From assembly GCA_025355965.1 (NCBI GenBank), contig JANXYR010000060.1, positions 1 through 64,000 of the forward strand: DNA of 64,000 nucleotides, written 5' to 3'. Below, piece by piece: positions 33,638 through 42,436 of the stretch. Within the stretch, counting starts at the first letter, position 1. Every line of letters starts with the position of its first letter. Source of the DNA: Geobacteraceae bacterium. GTDB lineage: Bacteria > Desulfobacterota > Desulfuromonadia > Geobacterales > Pseudopelobacteraceae. Both the position numbers and the translations under genes were made by a program. The notes under the pieces are model-generated. The model was not told the DNA's origin, searched no databases, and was given only the letters and a program-made list of their open reading frames with translations.

Positions 33638-33682
33638 AACACGTAAGGCCCGATGTTAATGCACCGGGCCTTACGTGTTTTT
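33638..33682 (+). terminator. strong intrinsic terminator after korC
   Basis: A perfect 15-bp stem (33638-33652, AACACGTAAGGCCCG, with 33665-33679) closes a 12-nt loop and runs into a T tract. It ends the TCA block. Confidence 0.88.
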
Positions 33683-33832
33683 AGTAATCATCGTTCTTGC
33701 CGTTATCAGTATAGTAATGATAGACTGGAAGCTTATGGTACTACTCATTTCATGTATTTTGCAGGGTAATTATATAAAAGGATCGTAAATGTTTCAGTTT
33801 GAGTACCAAATAACAGTTCTGGTAGTTCATGT

Positions 33833-34681
33833 ATGAAAACTCCGGAGTGCTTTGAAATACTGGTTCGCAACGGTTTGGTCGATGAAGTCATGTTGCGGCT
33901 GATGAGTGGCAAGGAAGCAGACGTGTATGTTGTCCAGTCAAAGGGAGAACTTTGTTGCGCCAAGGTTTATAAAGACGCCCGCACACGTAGTTTTAGCCAG
34001 TTAGCCCAGTATCAAGAAGGGCGTAAAGGGCGCAATAGTCGTCAGGCGCGAGCCATGCATAAGAATTCCAAGTACGGGCGCAAGGAAACTGAAGATGCCT
34101 GGAAAAATGCCGAGGTCGACGCACTGAGAACTTTGGCAGAGGCGGGTGTTCGTGTCCCACAGGTTTATGATTATGCTGATGGAATTTTGCTGATGGAATT
34201 TGTGGTTGACGTTGATGGTGCTGCGGCTCCCCGTCTAAACGATCTTCGATTGACTGCGGTAAAGGCTCGTGAATATCATCGCGAGTTGATAAGAGAGATT
34301 GTCCTCATGCTTTGTGCCGGAATAATACATGGCGACCTGTCTGAGTACAATGTACTTGTCGGCCGTGACGGTATGGTAATCATCGATCTGCCGCAGGCTG
34401 TCAATGCTTCTGGTAATAATAATGCCCGCAGAATGCTTGAACGTGATGTTGGAAATATAACTGCCTATTTTGGTCGTTTCGCTCCAGAACTTATTTCTAC
34501 AGACTACGGTAGGGAAATATGGAAACTGTATGCGAGTGGAGCGCTTAGTCCGACATCTGAGCTTACAGGACTTTTTGTCCAGAACGATAGTCCGGCTGAT
34601 GTTAAGGGAGTCATGCGAGAAATAGATTATGCACGGATTTTACACGAACGCACTTTAGCCAGATCTTCTCAAATATCTTGA
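33833..34681 (+). CDS. RIO-family serine/threonine kinase
   Basis: A 282-residue protein with the RIO1 kinase fold: the phosphate-binding region GKEADVYVVQSKGELCCAKVYKD, the catalytic loop IIHGDLSEYNVLV (His-Gly-Asp with Asn) and the metal loop VIIDLPQAV. RIO kinases act in ribosome maturation in archaea and eukaryotes; bacterial members are known but less well understood, so the substrate here is unknown. It stands alone between the kor terminator and a small outer-membrane protein. Confidence 0.9.
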   Translation: MKTPECFEILVRNGLVDEVMLRLMSGKEADVYVVQSKGELCCAKVYKDARTRSFSQLAQYQEGRKGRNSRQARAMHKNSKYGRKETEDAWKNAEVDALRTLAEAGVRVPQVYDYADGILLMEFVVDVDGAAAPRLNDLRLTAVKAREYHRELIREIVLMLCAGIIHGDLSEYNVLVGRDGMVIIDLPQAVNASGNNNARRMLERDVGNITAYFGRFAPELISTDYGREIWKLYASGALSPTSELTGLFVQNDSPADVKGVMREIDYARILHERTLARSSQIS

Positions 34682-34722
34682 ATATTATTGCTGCAGTCTG
34701 AAAGGGTGTCTGCACTCTCTAA

Positions 34723-35160
34723 ATGAAGCATATACAAAAATACATTACTGCACCCCTGTGTCTTTGTTTTCTATTGCTATTGCATTTACCTCTTGCCTTT
34801 GCAGATGAAATATACCAGCAATTTTCCTTGGGAGCCGGCAGTCTGGGTATGGCTCCTTCTGATGTAAAATCTTCTGAGCCTGGCGTTGTAACAGCAAAAT
34901 ACGGCTTTAAAATAGCGAAGGATTTTATGCCTTATATGGGTACTGGACTTGCGTACACGTATCAATCGGACACAAAAACTGGTGATATAACAAAGATTAA
35001 AACAGGTGTGGCTGCCCAGTTTGGCTTCAATTATCTTCTTGGCACAAATTCTACCTTAAAACTAGACTACAAATACCTCTCAGTATCTCCTGATCTTCCT
35101 CGTGGCGACTCCAGACCACCTCCGCAATCGCTAGGCATCGGGTTCGATATTAAATTTTAG
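34723..35160 (+). CDS. small outer-membrane beta-barrel protein
   Basis: A 145-residue protein with a signal peptide (PLCLCFLLLLHLPLAFA, cleavage about residue 27) and alternating amphipathic beta strands (VVTAKYGFKIAKDFMPYMGTG, AAQFGFNYLLGT, STLKLDYKYLSV) ending in a C-terminal Phe, as expected for outer-membrane barrels inserted by BAM. I do not recognise a specific family; it resembles small OmpW/OmpA-like porins. No strong ribosome site is visible upstream. Confidence 0.65.
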   Translation: MKHIQKYITAPLCLCFLLLLHLPLAFADEIYQQFSLGAGSLGMAPSDVKSSEPGVVTAKYGFKIAKDFMPYMGTGLAYTYQSDTKTGDITKIKTGVAAQFGFNYLLGTNSTLKLDYKYLSVSPDLPRGDSRPPPQSLGIGFDIKF

Positions 35161-35189
35161 TTCCAACTTAATAATAAGGAGAAGCAAAC

Positions 35190-36071
35190 GTGCCGAGCTA
35201 CATCGAACCACTGTTTCGCCCTCCCAGTGAAGCACGAAGTCTTATATTCCAAATTACGGTTGGTTGCTCTCAGAACCAGTGCCGCTTTTGCGGAATGTAT
35301 AAGGGCAAGAACTTTCAGATCAGACCTGTTCAGGAAATATTGACGGAGATCTTAGAAATCCCTTTAAACCATCGTCTCCGTATAGACAGGGTGTTTCTGG
35401 CTGATGGCGATGCTCTTGTTTACCCATTTGATGATCTCTGTATAATTCTTGATGCTATGGCAGTAACATTTCCAGGACTAACTCGCATCGCTTCGTATGC
35501 TTCTCCTAACAGTCTTATTACCAAAAGTGCCGGGCAGCTCGCCATACTGCGTATGAAGCGTCTTAAAATTATCTATTTCGGTCTGGAGTCGGGTGATGAT
35601 ACAACGCTGCTGGCTGTTAATAAAGGTTTTGAGTCCAAGAGGATGGCGGAGCTAGCGCAGGTGGCCCGAGATGCTGGAATGAAAATGTCTGTAACAGCCA
35701 TCCTCGGTTTGGCCGGGCGCGGTCGAAGCCTGCAGCACGCCCGCGCTACGGCAGAGTGGGTCAATCGTGTTAATCCGGAATATTTTTCCCTGTTGACGAT
35801 GTTTCACCGTCATAATGCTGATTTTATCAGCACTATCAAGCAATGTACCCGGCGCGAGTTGATGTTGGAGGCGAGAGAAATGCTTCAACATCTACATCCT
35901 GCCAAAACCATTCTCCGTTCTAATCATGTTTCCAACTTTCTCAATCTGGCCGGCAGCTATCCCAAGGACCGAGAGCGGCTGATCGCAGATGTGGATTTAG
36001 CTCTCAAGCACGCTACCGTGCGCCCCGGTTTTCTGGATGAAGTGCCATCATATCAGGAAGAGTACTACTGA
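35190..36071 (+). CDS. radical SAM protein
   Basis: A 293-residue radical SAM enzyme of unknown substrate. The iron-sulfur motif is Cys26-x4-Cys31-x2-Cys34 (GCSQNQCRFCGMYK), one residue longer between the first two cysteines than the usual CX3CX2C, but I recall this spacing from a family annotated only as radical SAM proteins. Downstream features include FLADGDALV and IYFGLESGDDTTL. It starts with GTG 35190 after a TAAGGAGAAG ribosome site. Confidence 0.85.
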   Translation: MPSYIEPLFRPPSEARSLIFQITVGCSQNQCRFCGMYKGKNFQIRPVQEILTEILEIPLNHRLRIDRVFLADGDALVYPFDDLCIILDAMAVTFPGLTRIASYASPNSLITKSAGQLAILRMKRLKIIYFGLESGDDTTLLAVNKGFESKRMAELAQVARDAGMKMSVTAILGLAGRGRSLQHARATAEWVNRVNPEYFSLLTMFHRHNADFISTIKQCTRRELMLEAREMLQHLHPAKTILRSNHVSNFLNLAGSYPKDRERLIADVDLALKHATVRPGFLDEVPSYQEEYY

Positions 36072-36145
36072 CCTCTTTTATCTTGCCGTAATCGCATCAT
36101 AAATGCTATTTTGCCCCCGCTTTGGATCATCTGTGGAGGTTTTTT

Positions 36146-37306
36146 GTGAGTATATTTCGTTACCTGACGGCCGGAGAGTCACACGGGCCTCAGTTGAGTG
36201 CAATTATTGAAGGACTACCAGCCGGAATTCATCTCTCTGCCGAAATGCTAAATCATGATCTGTTACGGCGGCAGCAGGGGTATGGTCGTGGTGACAGGAT
36301 GAAAATAGAGAAGGATACTGCCCAGCTCCTTTCCGGAGTTCGTTGGGGAGAAACAATCGGATCTCCTGTTACGCTGGTGGTTGTGAATCGCGACTGGGAA
36401 AACTGGTCCGAGAAGATGTCGCCCCTTTTGGAGTATCGCGATGACTCCAGTGCAGTGACCCGTCCGCGCCCAGGTCATGCTGATCTTTCGGGCGTTTTAA
36501 AGTATAATCAGAGCGATGTGCGTAACGTGTTGGAGCGTTCAAGTGCCCGTGAAACAGCTGTTAGAGTCGCTGTTGGTGCTGTAGCTAAAGCATTGTTGGC
36601 CGAGTTTGGCATCAGTGTGGGTGGTTTTGTGACAGAGTTAGGTGGGATTTGTGCCATTACTCCGCAGGAACCTATAGAACTCCTTTGGCAGCGTGCAGCG
36701 TGTTCGGAAACGTTCTGCTGTGATATGTCTGCTGAAGTAGATATGAAGAGGGTTATTGATGCGGCTAAGTCTGGCGGCGATACGTTGGGGGGGGTTGTTG
36801 AGGTGCAGGTGATTGGCGTCCCACCAGGCCTTGGAAGCTATGTGCATTGGGATCGTAAACTGGATGCGCGCCTTGCTATGGCGCTGATGAGCGTTCAGGC
36901 CATCAAGGGTGTAGAGGTCGGAATCGGTTTTGACGCTGCACGCAGACCAGGCTCTCGCGTGCATGATGAAATTTTCTACAAGGATGGCTACAAACGAGAC
37001 AGCAATAATGCCGGCGGTATTGAAGGTGGTATGTCAAATGGTGAGCCTATTGTTGTGCGGGCCGCCATGAAACCGATACCTACGCTTTATTCACCTCTTC
37101 GCTCTGTAGATATGCGTACACATGAGCCTTTTGAGGCGACTGTCGAACGTTCAGATACCTGCGCGGTGCCTGCCGCCTTAGTGGTCGCAGAAGCGGTAGT
37201 AGCGATCGAAATTGCCAATGCTTTACTGGAAAAGTTTGGTGGTGATTCGATCTTTGAAATTCGACGTAATCTGGAAGGATATCGTGAACAGATTCGTAAT
37301 GGCTGA
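36146..37306 (+). CDS. aroC: chorismate synthase
   Basis: Final shikimate-pathway enzyme, converting EPSP to chorismate with reduced FMN. The 386-residue protein has [22 protein letters not shown] at the start, [32 protein letters not shown] and GSRVHDE. GTG 36146 sits eight bases after a GGAGG ribosome site; the longer in-frame TTG adds an unrelated stretch. It overlaps aroK by eight bases and heads the aroC-aroK-aroB group. Confidence 0.95.
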   Translation: MSIFRYLTAGESHGPQLSAIIEGLPAGIHLSAEMLNHDLLRRQQGYGRGDRMKIEKDTAQLLSGVRWGETIGSPVTLVVVNRDWENWSEKMSPLLEYRDDSSAVTRPRPGHADLSGVLKYNQSDVRNVLERSSARETAVRVAVGAVAKALLAEFGISVGGFVTELGGICAITPQEPIELLWQRAACSETFCCDMSAEVDMKRVIDAAKSGGDTLGGVVEVQVIGVPPGLGSYVHWDRKLDARLAMALMSVQAIKGVEVGIGFDAARRPGSRVHDEIFYKDGYKRDSNNAGGIEGGMSNGEPIVVRAAMKPIPTLYSPLRSVDMRTHEPFEATVERSDTCAVPAALVVAEAVVAIEIANALLEKFGGDSIFEIRRNLEGYREQIRNG

Positions 37307-37844
37307 GCGCCCGTTGATCATGACTGGTTTTATGGGAAGCGGTAAAAGCACTGTTGGCAAAATTGTGGCGGAGAGACTTGGTTACCGTTTTGTAGATCTG
37401 GATGCAGAAATAGTAGCTGCGGCTGGATGTTCAGTCAATGAAATCTTTGCCAGTAAAGGTGAACCGGCGTTTCGTACTCTGGAAAGCTCTAAGCTAGAGC
37501 AGATTCTGTCAACGGAGGAGCGAAGTGTTGTTGCTACCGGTGGTGGGGCGGTGATTTGCCCGCAGAATCGCATTCTGATGCGAAGAAAGGGTGTAATCAT
37601 CAACCTGATGGTGACACTGGAACAGATGTTGGTTCGCCTGAATGGCTGTAGCAACCGGCCTCTTCTGTCAGGTGAGGATGCCGCAATTCGCGCAGAAGTG
37701 CTGATGAATGAGCGCGAACAATTTTATGCTGATGCTGATATTAGAATTGACACGGATGGGAAATCCGTGGAAGATGTTGCGGCAGAGATTTTATGCAGTT
37801 TGAAGGGGCTTTTGAGTGAGTATTCTGTCTGTAAATCTTGCTGA
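37299..37844 (+). CDS. aroK: shikimate kinase
   Basis: Phosphorylates shikimate. The 181-residue protein has the P-loop [17 protein letters not shown] near its start, [11 protein letters not shown] (shikimate-binding Asp), FRTLES and [12 protein letters not shown] 37299 overlaps the end of aroC by eight bases and its own 3' end overlaps the GTG start of aroB, so translation of the three shikimate genes is probably coupled. Confidence 0.93.
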   Translation: MAERPLIMTGFMGSGKSTVGKIVAERLGYRFVDLDAEIVAAAGCSVNEIFASKGEPAFRTLESSKLEQILSTEERSVVATGGGAVICPQNRILMRRKGVIINLMVTLEQMLVRLNGCSNRPLLSGEDAAIRAEVLMNEREQFYADADIRIDTDGKSVEDVAAEILCSLKGLLSEYSVCKSC

Positions 37845-38895
37845 TAACAGCTACAATATTGTGATTGAACGTGGTACTCTTGCATCGCTTGGCCAGCGGT
37901 GCCTGACTATTGGCTTGAAGGGGATGGCTGCAGTCATTTCAAACTCCACAGTTGCTACACTGTACGGTGCTGTTGTGCAGGAAGCTCTAACGGCTGCCGG
38001 TTTTACTGTTGTACATATTGAAATACCAGATGGCGAGGAGTATAAAAACAGCACAACTCTAAATCATGTCTATGATGCCCTTCTTGCGTCAGGTGTTGAT
38101 CGTAGCTCTTTTATTGTCGCGCTTGGTGGGGGTGTTGTAGGGGACGTGGCCGGTTATGCCGCCGCAACCTGGATGAGAGGTATTCCGTTTATTCAGGTGC
38201 CAACCACACTTTTAGCGCAAGTGGACAGTAGTGTAGGCGGAAAAACTGGCATTGATCATCCTAAGGGCAAAAATTTGATTGGTGCTTTTTATCAGCCTTG
38301 TCTGGTTTTGATTGATGTTAGTACTCTTGCTACGCTTGATCAACGCCAGTTCCGTGCTGGTCTTGCTGAGGTGATTAAATACGGTGTAGTTATTGATCAC
38401 TCGTTTTTTGAATTTGTAGAAAAAAATATTGCCGCAATTTTAGCTAAGGATCCTGATGTCCTGATAGAGATCATTCTTCGTTCCTGTCAATTAAAGGCAC
38501 AGGTGGTAGAGTTTGACGAAAAGGAAGCCGGTTTGCGTGCTATTCTGAATTACGGCCACACACTTGGCCATGCTTTTGAATCTATCTCAGGTTATAGTTC
38601 TTTGGTGCATGGTGATGCGGTTGCAATAGGAATGGTTTTGGCAGCCAGGGTTTCTGTTGCAAAAAGTCTTTGCAGCGAGGAAGAATTTTTAAGAATATAT
38701 TCTCTTATTGTCAAGTGTGGTCTCCCGGTTGAGATCCCGCATTATGACAGACAGCAGTTAATTGACGCTGTTGCAGCTGACAAGAAGTCCAAAGGCGGCA
38801 GCATTACTTTTATTTGTAATCAGGGCATTGGCATGTATGCAATGTCGCAGCATACTCCTGGAGAGCTGCTCACATTGAGCGGGTTGGAGACATAA
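37816..38895 (+). CDS. aroB: 3-dehydroquinate synthase
   Basis: Cyclises DAHP to 3-dehydroquinate with NAD and a metal. The 359-residue protein shows IPDGEEYKN, ALGGGVVGDVAGYAAATWMRG, PTTLLAQVDSSVGGKTGID, GLAEVIKYGV and the metal-binding NYGHTLGHAFE. It starts at GTG 37816, overlapping aroK by 29 bases; no better start keeps the N-terminal strand. The substrate comes from DAHP synthase (aroF, 50.9 kb), whose leader carries the attenuator. Confidence 0.95.
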   Translation: MSILSVNLADNSYNIVIERGTLASLGQRCLTIGLKGMAAVISNSTVATLYGAVVQEALTAAGFTVVHIEIPDGEEYKNSTTLNHVYDALLASGVDRSSFIVALGGGVVGDVAGYAAATWMRGIPFIQVPTTLLAQVDSSVGGKTGIDHPKGKNLIGAFYQPCLVLIDVSTLATLDQRQFRAGLAEVIKYGVVIDHSFFEFVEKNIAAILAKDPDVLIEIILRSCQLKAQVVEFDEKEAGLRAILNYGHTLGHAFESISGYSSLVHGDAVAIGMVLAARVSVAKSLCSEEEFLRIYSLIVKCGLPVEIPHYDRQQLIDAVAADKKSKGGSITFICNQGIGMYAMSQHTPGELLTLSGLET

Positions 38896-38897
38896 CT

Positions 38898-39893
38898 ATG
38901 AAAGAATCAGCTTCATTCTGGACGGATATCAAAAATCTTGAGGAACGACTTGCAAAATCACCAGATTCGTTCTGCTTTGCTCAACTGGCCGATGTTTATC
39001 TAAAAGTTGGGTTGGTTGATGACGCCCTTCATATTGCGCGTCAGGGCGTTGCAAAACACCCTGGCTATCTGTCTGGTCAACGGGCCCTTTCTCTTTCGTG
39101 CCACGCCAAGGGACTAGATGATGAGGCTCTAGCTGCGTTAAAGCTCGTTGTAAAGGCGATGCCCGAGGATATATCATCTCAAAAATTGTTGGGTCGCCTT
39201 CTTGCTGATGCGGGTAATCAGGAAGCTGCCAGTCAGGCCTTTAGGGCCGCACTGGAGTTTGCACCAGATGATGTTGAATGCCGGATTGAGCTTGAATCGC
39301 TAGAACGATCTGCTGGGGTGATAAAATCTTCCAGTGAATCGGATGAAGATGATGATGAAGAGATTATCGAAGATTTGGAAATAGTGGAAGAGTTTGATGC
39401 TGTAGAAAAAGATTCTACGGAATCCGGAGACTATTTCCAGGATTATTCTGAAGAGTCTGCCGGTTTAGATGCCCCGCTTCACGACCCACTTTCTACCGGT
39501 ACATTGGCTGAGCTGTACGTAACGCAAGGGTTTATTCATAAAGCGCTTGAAATATATCGCGCCATTCTTGCTGATAATCCTCAAGATAGAGTAACAGCTG
39601 AGCGTGTAGCTGATCTTGAGGCACTTGATAGTGGTTCATCAGGCCTTGGTACAGAAAAAACTGGCGATATCTTTGAAGAGGACGTTGCAGCTGAACAAGC
39701 TATTTATATGCCTGCCGAAACGATTTTTCAGGAAACAGCGTACATAGATCTTTCGGAAAATTCTGTTATATCTACATTTGAAAAACAGCAGGTAGAAGAA
39801 TCTCCTATATCTCTGCAAGCGGGCGCAGATAATACCATTTCTACACTTGACGGGTGGCTTGAAAATATCAGGAGGATTAAATCATGTCGCTAA
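38898..39893 (+). CDS. tetratricopeptide-repeat protein with acidic middle
   Basis: A 331-residue protein with TPR-like helices at the N-terminus (residues about 18-130: CFAQLADVYLKVGLVDDALHIARQG), a very acidic linker (residues about 145-195, DEDDDEEIIEDLEIVEEFD), one more TPR unit (TLAELYVTQGFIHKALEIYR) and a short conserved-looking end (LDGWLENIRRIK). It sits two bases after aroB and overlaps the roadblock gene by ten bases. A scaffold role with the roadblock protein is inference; no shikimate function is evident. Confidence 0.75.
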   Translation: MKESASFWTDIKNLEERLAKSPDSFCFAQLADVYLKVGLVDDALHIARQGVAKHPGYLSGQRALSLSCHAKGLDDEALAALKLVVKAMPEDISSQKLLGRLLADAGNQEAASQAFRAALEFAPDDVECRIELESLERSAGVIKSSSESDEDDDEEIIEDLEIVEEFDAVEKDSTESGDYFQDYSEESAGLDAPLHDPLSTGTLAELYVTQGFIHKALEIYRAILADNPQDRVTAERVADLEALDSGSSGLGTEKTGDIFEEDVAAEQAIYMPAETIFQETAYIDLSENSVISTFEKQQVEESPISLQAGADNTISTLDGWLENIRRIKSCR

Positions 39894-40246
39894 GAGATGC
39901 ACTGAGCACGATTGTCCAGTCCGTTGATGGGGCTCTGGCCGCAATAATTATGGCCTATGACGGCATTCCAATTGATGAAGTCACTGTTGACCAGTCGGAG
40001 TTCGATATGCAGCTCCTGTCTGTTGAGTATGCAACGGTACTTAAAGAAATCAAGCGTGCTGTTGATGTTATTAAAATGGGGGAACTTGAAGAAGTTTCTA
40101 TTACAACTACCCGTACCTGTCTCGTTGTCAGAATTTTAAACGAGGATCTTTTTGCCGCCCTAATAATGAGTCGTGGAGGAAATGTTGGCAAGGGTCGTTA
40201 TATGCTCAAACTCAAATCATTCGAAATGCTTCAGGAACTTTCATAG
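39884..40246 (+). CDS. roadblock/LC7-domain (MglB-like) protein
   Basis: A 120-residue single-domain protein of the roadblock/LC7 type ([24 protein letters not shown]... at the start, [29 protein letters not shown] at the end). The family often regulates small Ras-like GTPases, MglB with MglA in cell polarity being the best known. No MglA-type GTPase lies in the window. An AGGAGG ribosome site lies in the end of the overlapping TPR gene, implying coupled translation. Confidence 0.82.
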   Translation: MSLRDALSTIVQSVDGALAAIIMAYDGIPIDEVTVDQSEFDMQLLSVEYATVLKEIKRAVDVIKMGELEEVSITTTRTCLVVRILNEDLFAALIMSRGGNVGKGRYMLKLKSFEMLQELS

Positions 40247-40248
40247 CT

Positions 40249-40686
40249 ATGAAATTTTTAGTTCTTCATGGGCCTAATCTGAATCTGCTTGGAAGACGCG
40301 AACCCGGGATATACGGCAGCCAAACCCTTGAAGATATAAATTCTTCGCTGTTTGAGCTGTCCACGGATTTGGGGTGTGAACTTTCTTTTTTTCAATCCAA
40401 CTCCGAAGGCGAACTGATCGATACAATCCAGGCCGTTTCAAATGAGTGCCAAGGCATTCTTATCAATCCTGCCGCTTACACCCACACCAGTATTGCAATT
40501 TGCGATGCCCTGTCGGCTGTAGGGCTTCCATGTGTTGAGGTACATCTCTCCAATATCCACCGCCGAGAGACGTTTAGGCATAAAAGCATGGTCGCCCCGG
40601 TTGTCGTTGGCCAGATCTGCGGATTTGGGCAGGACAGTTATCTGCTTGGCTTGCGCGCATTATTTAATCACGTTAAAAATAAATAA
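40249..40686 (+). CDS. aroQ: 3-dehydroquinate dehydratase, type II
   Basis: Dehydrates 3-dehydroquinate to 3-dehydroshikimate. The 145-residue protein is the dodecameric type II enzyme: [19 protein letters not shown] (catalytic Tyr and flexible lid), [25 protein letters not shown] and [17 protein letters not shown]. It starts three bases after the roadblock gene. With aroB, aroK and aroC in the same run, most of the steps from DAHP to chorismate are here; aroE and aroA are not. Confidence 0.95.
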   Translation: MKFLVLHGPNLNLLGRREPGIYGSQTLEDINSSLFELSTDLGCELSFFQSNSEGELIDTIQAVSNECQGILINPAAYTHTSIAICDALSAVGLPCVEVHLSNIHRRETFRHKSMVAPVVVGQICGFGQDSYLLGLRALFNHVKNK

Positions 40687-40701
40687 ATAATTATGCATTC
40701 A

Positions 40702-40723
40702 TATCGCCTGTTTTAGGGCGATA
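40702..40723 (+). other. hairpin between aroQ and pepQ
   Basis: A perfect 7-bp stem TATCGCC/GGCGATA (40702-40708 with 40717-40723) with an 8-nt loop. No T tract follows, so it may be a weak terminator or a processing or stabilising hairpin. Confidence 0.4.
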
Positions 40724-40755
40724 CGTAAAAACTGTTTGTAGCCAAGGTTTCATTT

Positions 40756-41826
40756 ATGCTAAAAAACAGAAGTTCTCGTTTAAAGCGGTTCTTTGAAGAA
40801 TATTCACTTAAAGCTGTTTTGTTCACTGATCTCAAGAATATTCGTTATCTCTCTGGCTTTACTGGCAGCGAAGGTGTGTTACTTATATCGCAGGATCACG
40901 AATGGTTTTTGTGTGATTCACGTTATACAGCACAGGCTGCGGAAGAAATTAGGAGTGCTGAAGTCAGGGAATGCGGTGCAATCCGTATTGACACTGTCGC
41001 TGTATTGGCAAATGAATATGGTCTTGACCGGATTGGTTTTGAAGCTGCTCACACAACTGTCAGTGCTTTTAGGCGGATGTCTGAAAAACTGGTCGGAATT
41101 GAGTTGGTGGAGCTCGGCACTAATCTAGATGAAATTCGTATTTGTAAAGAACATGATGAAATTGAACATCTTAGATCGGTTGCCACGCTTTCGTCATTGG
41201 CCTTGACTTCAGTTTTGGATGATATCAAGCCTGGAGTTAGAGAAGTTGATATTGCCTTAGCACTTGAGTTTGAGATGAGACGACGTGGTGCAGAGGGTAA
41301 AGCTTTTGATTTTATCGTTGCTTCCGGTGAACGTGGTGCCATGCCGCACGGTAGGGCCAGTGACAAGATTATTCAATCAGGTGATCTTGTTACAATTGAT
41401 TTTGGCGCGTTGAAAAATGGCTATAATTCTGACGAAACGGTCACAGTTGCTTGCGGAAAGCCGGAAACTCGTGCGCGGGAGATCCACGCAATTGTCAAAA
41501 TAGCCCATGATCTTGCTATTGATGCGGTCAAGTCTGGTGTCAGCTGTAAGGATCTGGATGAGGTCGCACGCTCATATATCCGTGATAACGGATATGGTGA
41601 CTATTTTGGGCACGGATTAGGGCACGGTATCGGACTGGAAATTCACGAAATGCCGACGCTTTCTCCGCGTAGTACTGCAGTGTTGGAAGAAGGAATGGTT
41701 ATAACTATTGAACCCGGTATTTATATTCCAGGTTTTGGGGGTGTCAGGATTGAGGATACCGTGGTAGTGACCATTGATGGTTGCGACGTTCTCACCAGTG
41801 CTGATAAACAATTACTGATTTTATAG
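40756..41826 (+). CDS. pepQ: Xaa-Pro aminopeptidase / M24 metallopeptidase
   Basis: Cytosolic metallopeptidase of the creatinase fold, likely cleaving proline-containing peptides. The 356-residue protein has a creatinase N-terminal domain (FTDLKNIRYLSGFTGSEGVLLI) and an M24 catalytic domain with the five metal ligands in TIDFGALKNGYNSDETVT, FGHGLGHGIGLEIHE and VITIEPGIYIPG...RIEDTV. Family members are named PepP or PepQ interchangeably; the exact specificity is not decided by sequence. Confidence 0.9.
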   Translation: MLKNRSSRLKRFFEEYSLKAVLFTDLKNIRYLSGFTGSEGVLLISQDHEWFLCDSRYTAQAAEEIRSAEVRECGAIRIDTVAVLANEYGLDRIGFEAAHTTVSAFRRMSEKLVGIELVELGTNLDEIRICKEHDEIEHLRSVATLSSLALTSVLDDIKPGVREVDIALALEFEMRRRGAEGKAFDFIVASGERGAMPHGRASDKIIQSGDLVTIDFGALKNGYNSDETVTVACGKPETRAREIHAIVKIAHDLAIDAVKSGVSCKDLDEVARSYIRDNGYGDYFGHGLGHGIGLEIHEMPTLSPRSTAVLEEGMVITIEPGIYIPGFGGVRIEDTVVVTIDGCDVLTSADKQLLIL

Positions 41827-41935
41827 TGTTTGATTAAGGGACTCTTTCTGATTTTTAAAGGCAGGTTTGTAAGCGCAGTTTATCATAAATTAGATTCACC
41901 ACTATCAGATTGACTGTAAAAGGAGACAAACTAGA

Positions 41936-42406
41936 ATGGATATCAAGGACCTGAGACTGCTGATTAAGCTTGTGACAGAAACAGACATAACCGAATTTGA
42001 AATGGATAATTCTGACGAGAAAATTATTATCAAGCGCGGACAAAAACCGGAATATGTTACATTTGCCGCTCCTGCAGCCCAACAGTACGCCCCATCCGGC
42101 TATCAGCAAGCTCCAACAGCTACTGCTGCTGCTCCGGTCACTCCTGTTGCTCCGACCGTTGAGGTTGGCGATACGCTTAATTCTCCGATCGTCGGAACTT
42201 TTTACGCAGCCCCAGGCCCAGAGGCAGCACCTTATGTTACAGTTGGCCAGGTTGTAGAGAAAGGGCAGGTACTCTGTATTGTAGAAGCAATGAAGTTGAT
42301 GAATGAGATTGAAGCCGAGTGTAAATGCAAGATCATAAAGGTTTGCAAAGACAATGCTCAGGCGGTAGAATTCGGAGATCCACTGTTCGTAATCCAGAAA
42401 CTTTAA
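41936..42406 (+). CDS. accB: biotin carboxyl carrier protein of acetyl-CoA carboxylase
   Basis: Carries biotin between the two half reactions of acetyl-CoA carboxylase. The 156-residue protein has a short N-terminal domain, a flexible Ala/Pro-rich linker (residues about 44-75) and a biotinyl domain with the motif EAMKLMNEI, biotin on Lys120. The thumb (GTFYAAPGPEAAPYV) matches the AccB type. accC follows 30 nt later, the usual accBC pair. Confidence 0.95.
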   Translation: MDIKDLRLLIKLVTETDITEFEMDNSDEKIIIKRGQKPEYVTFAAPAAQQYAPSGYQQAPTATAAAPVTPVAPTVEVGDTLNSPIVGTFYAAPGPEAAPYVTVGQVVEKGQVLCIVEAMKLMNEIEAECKCKIIKVCKDNAQAVEFGDPLFVIQKL

Positions 42407-42436
42407 AATTTATATTCCACAGCGGGGTTCGTCTTC

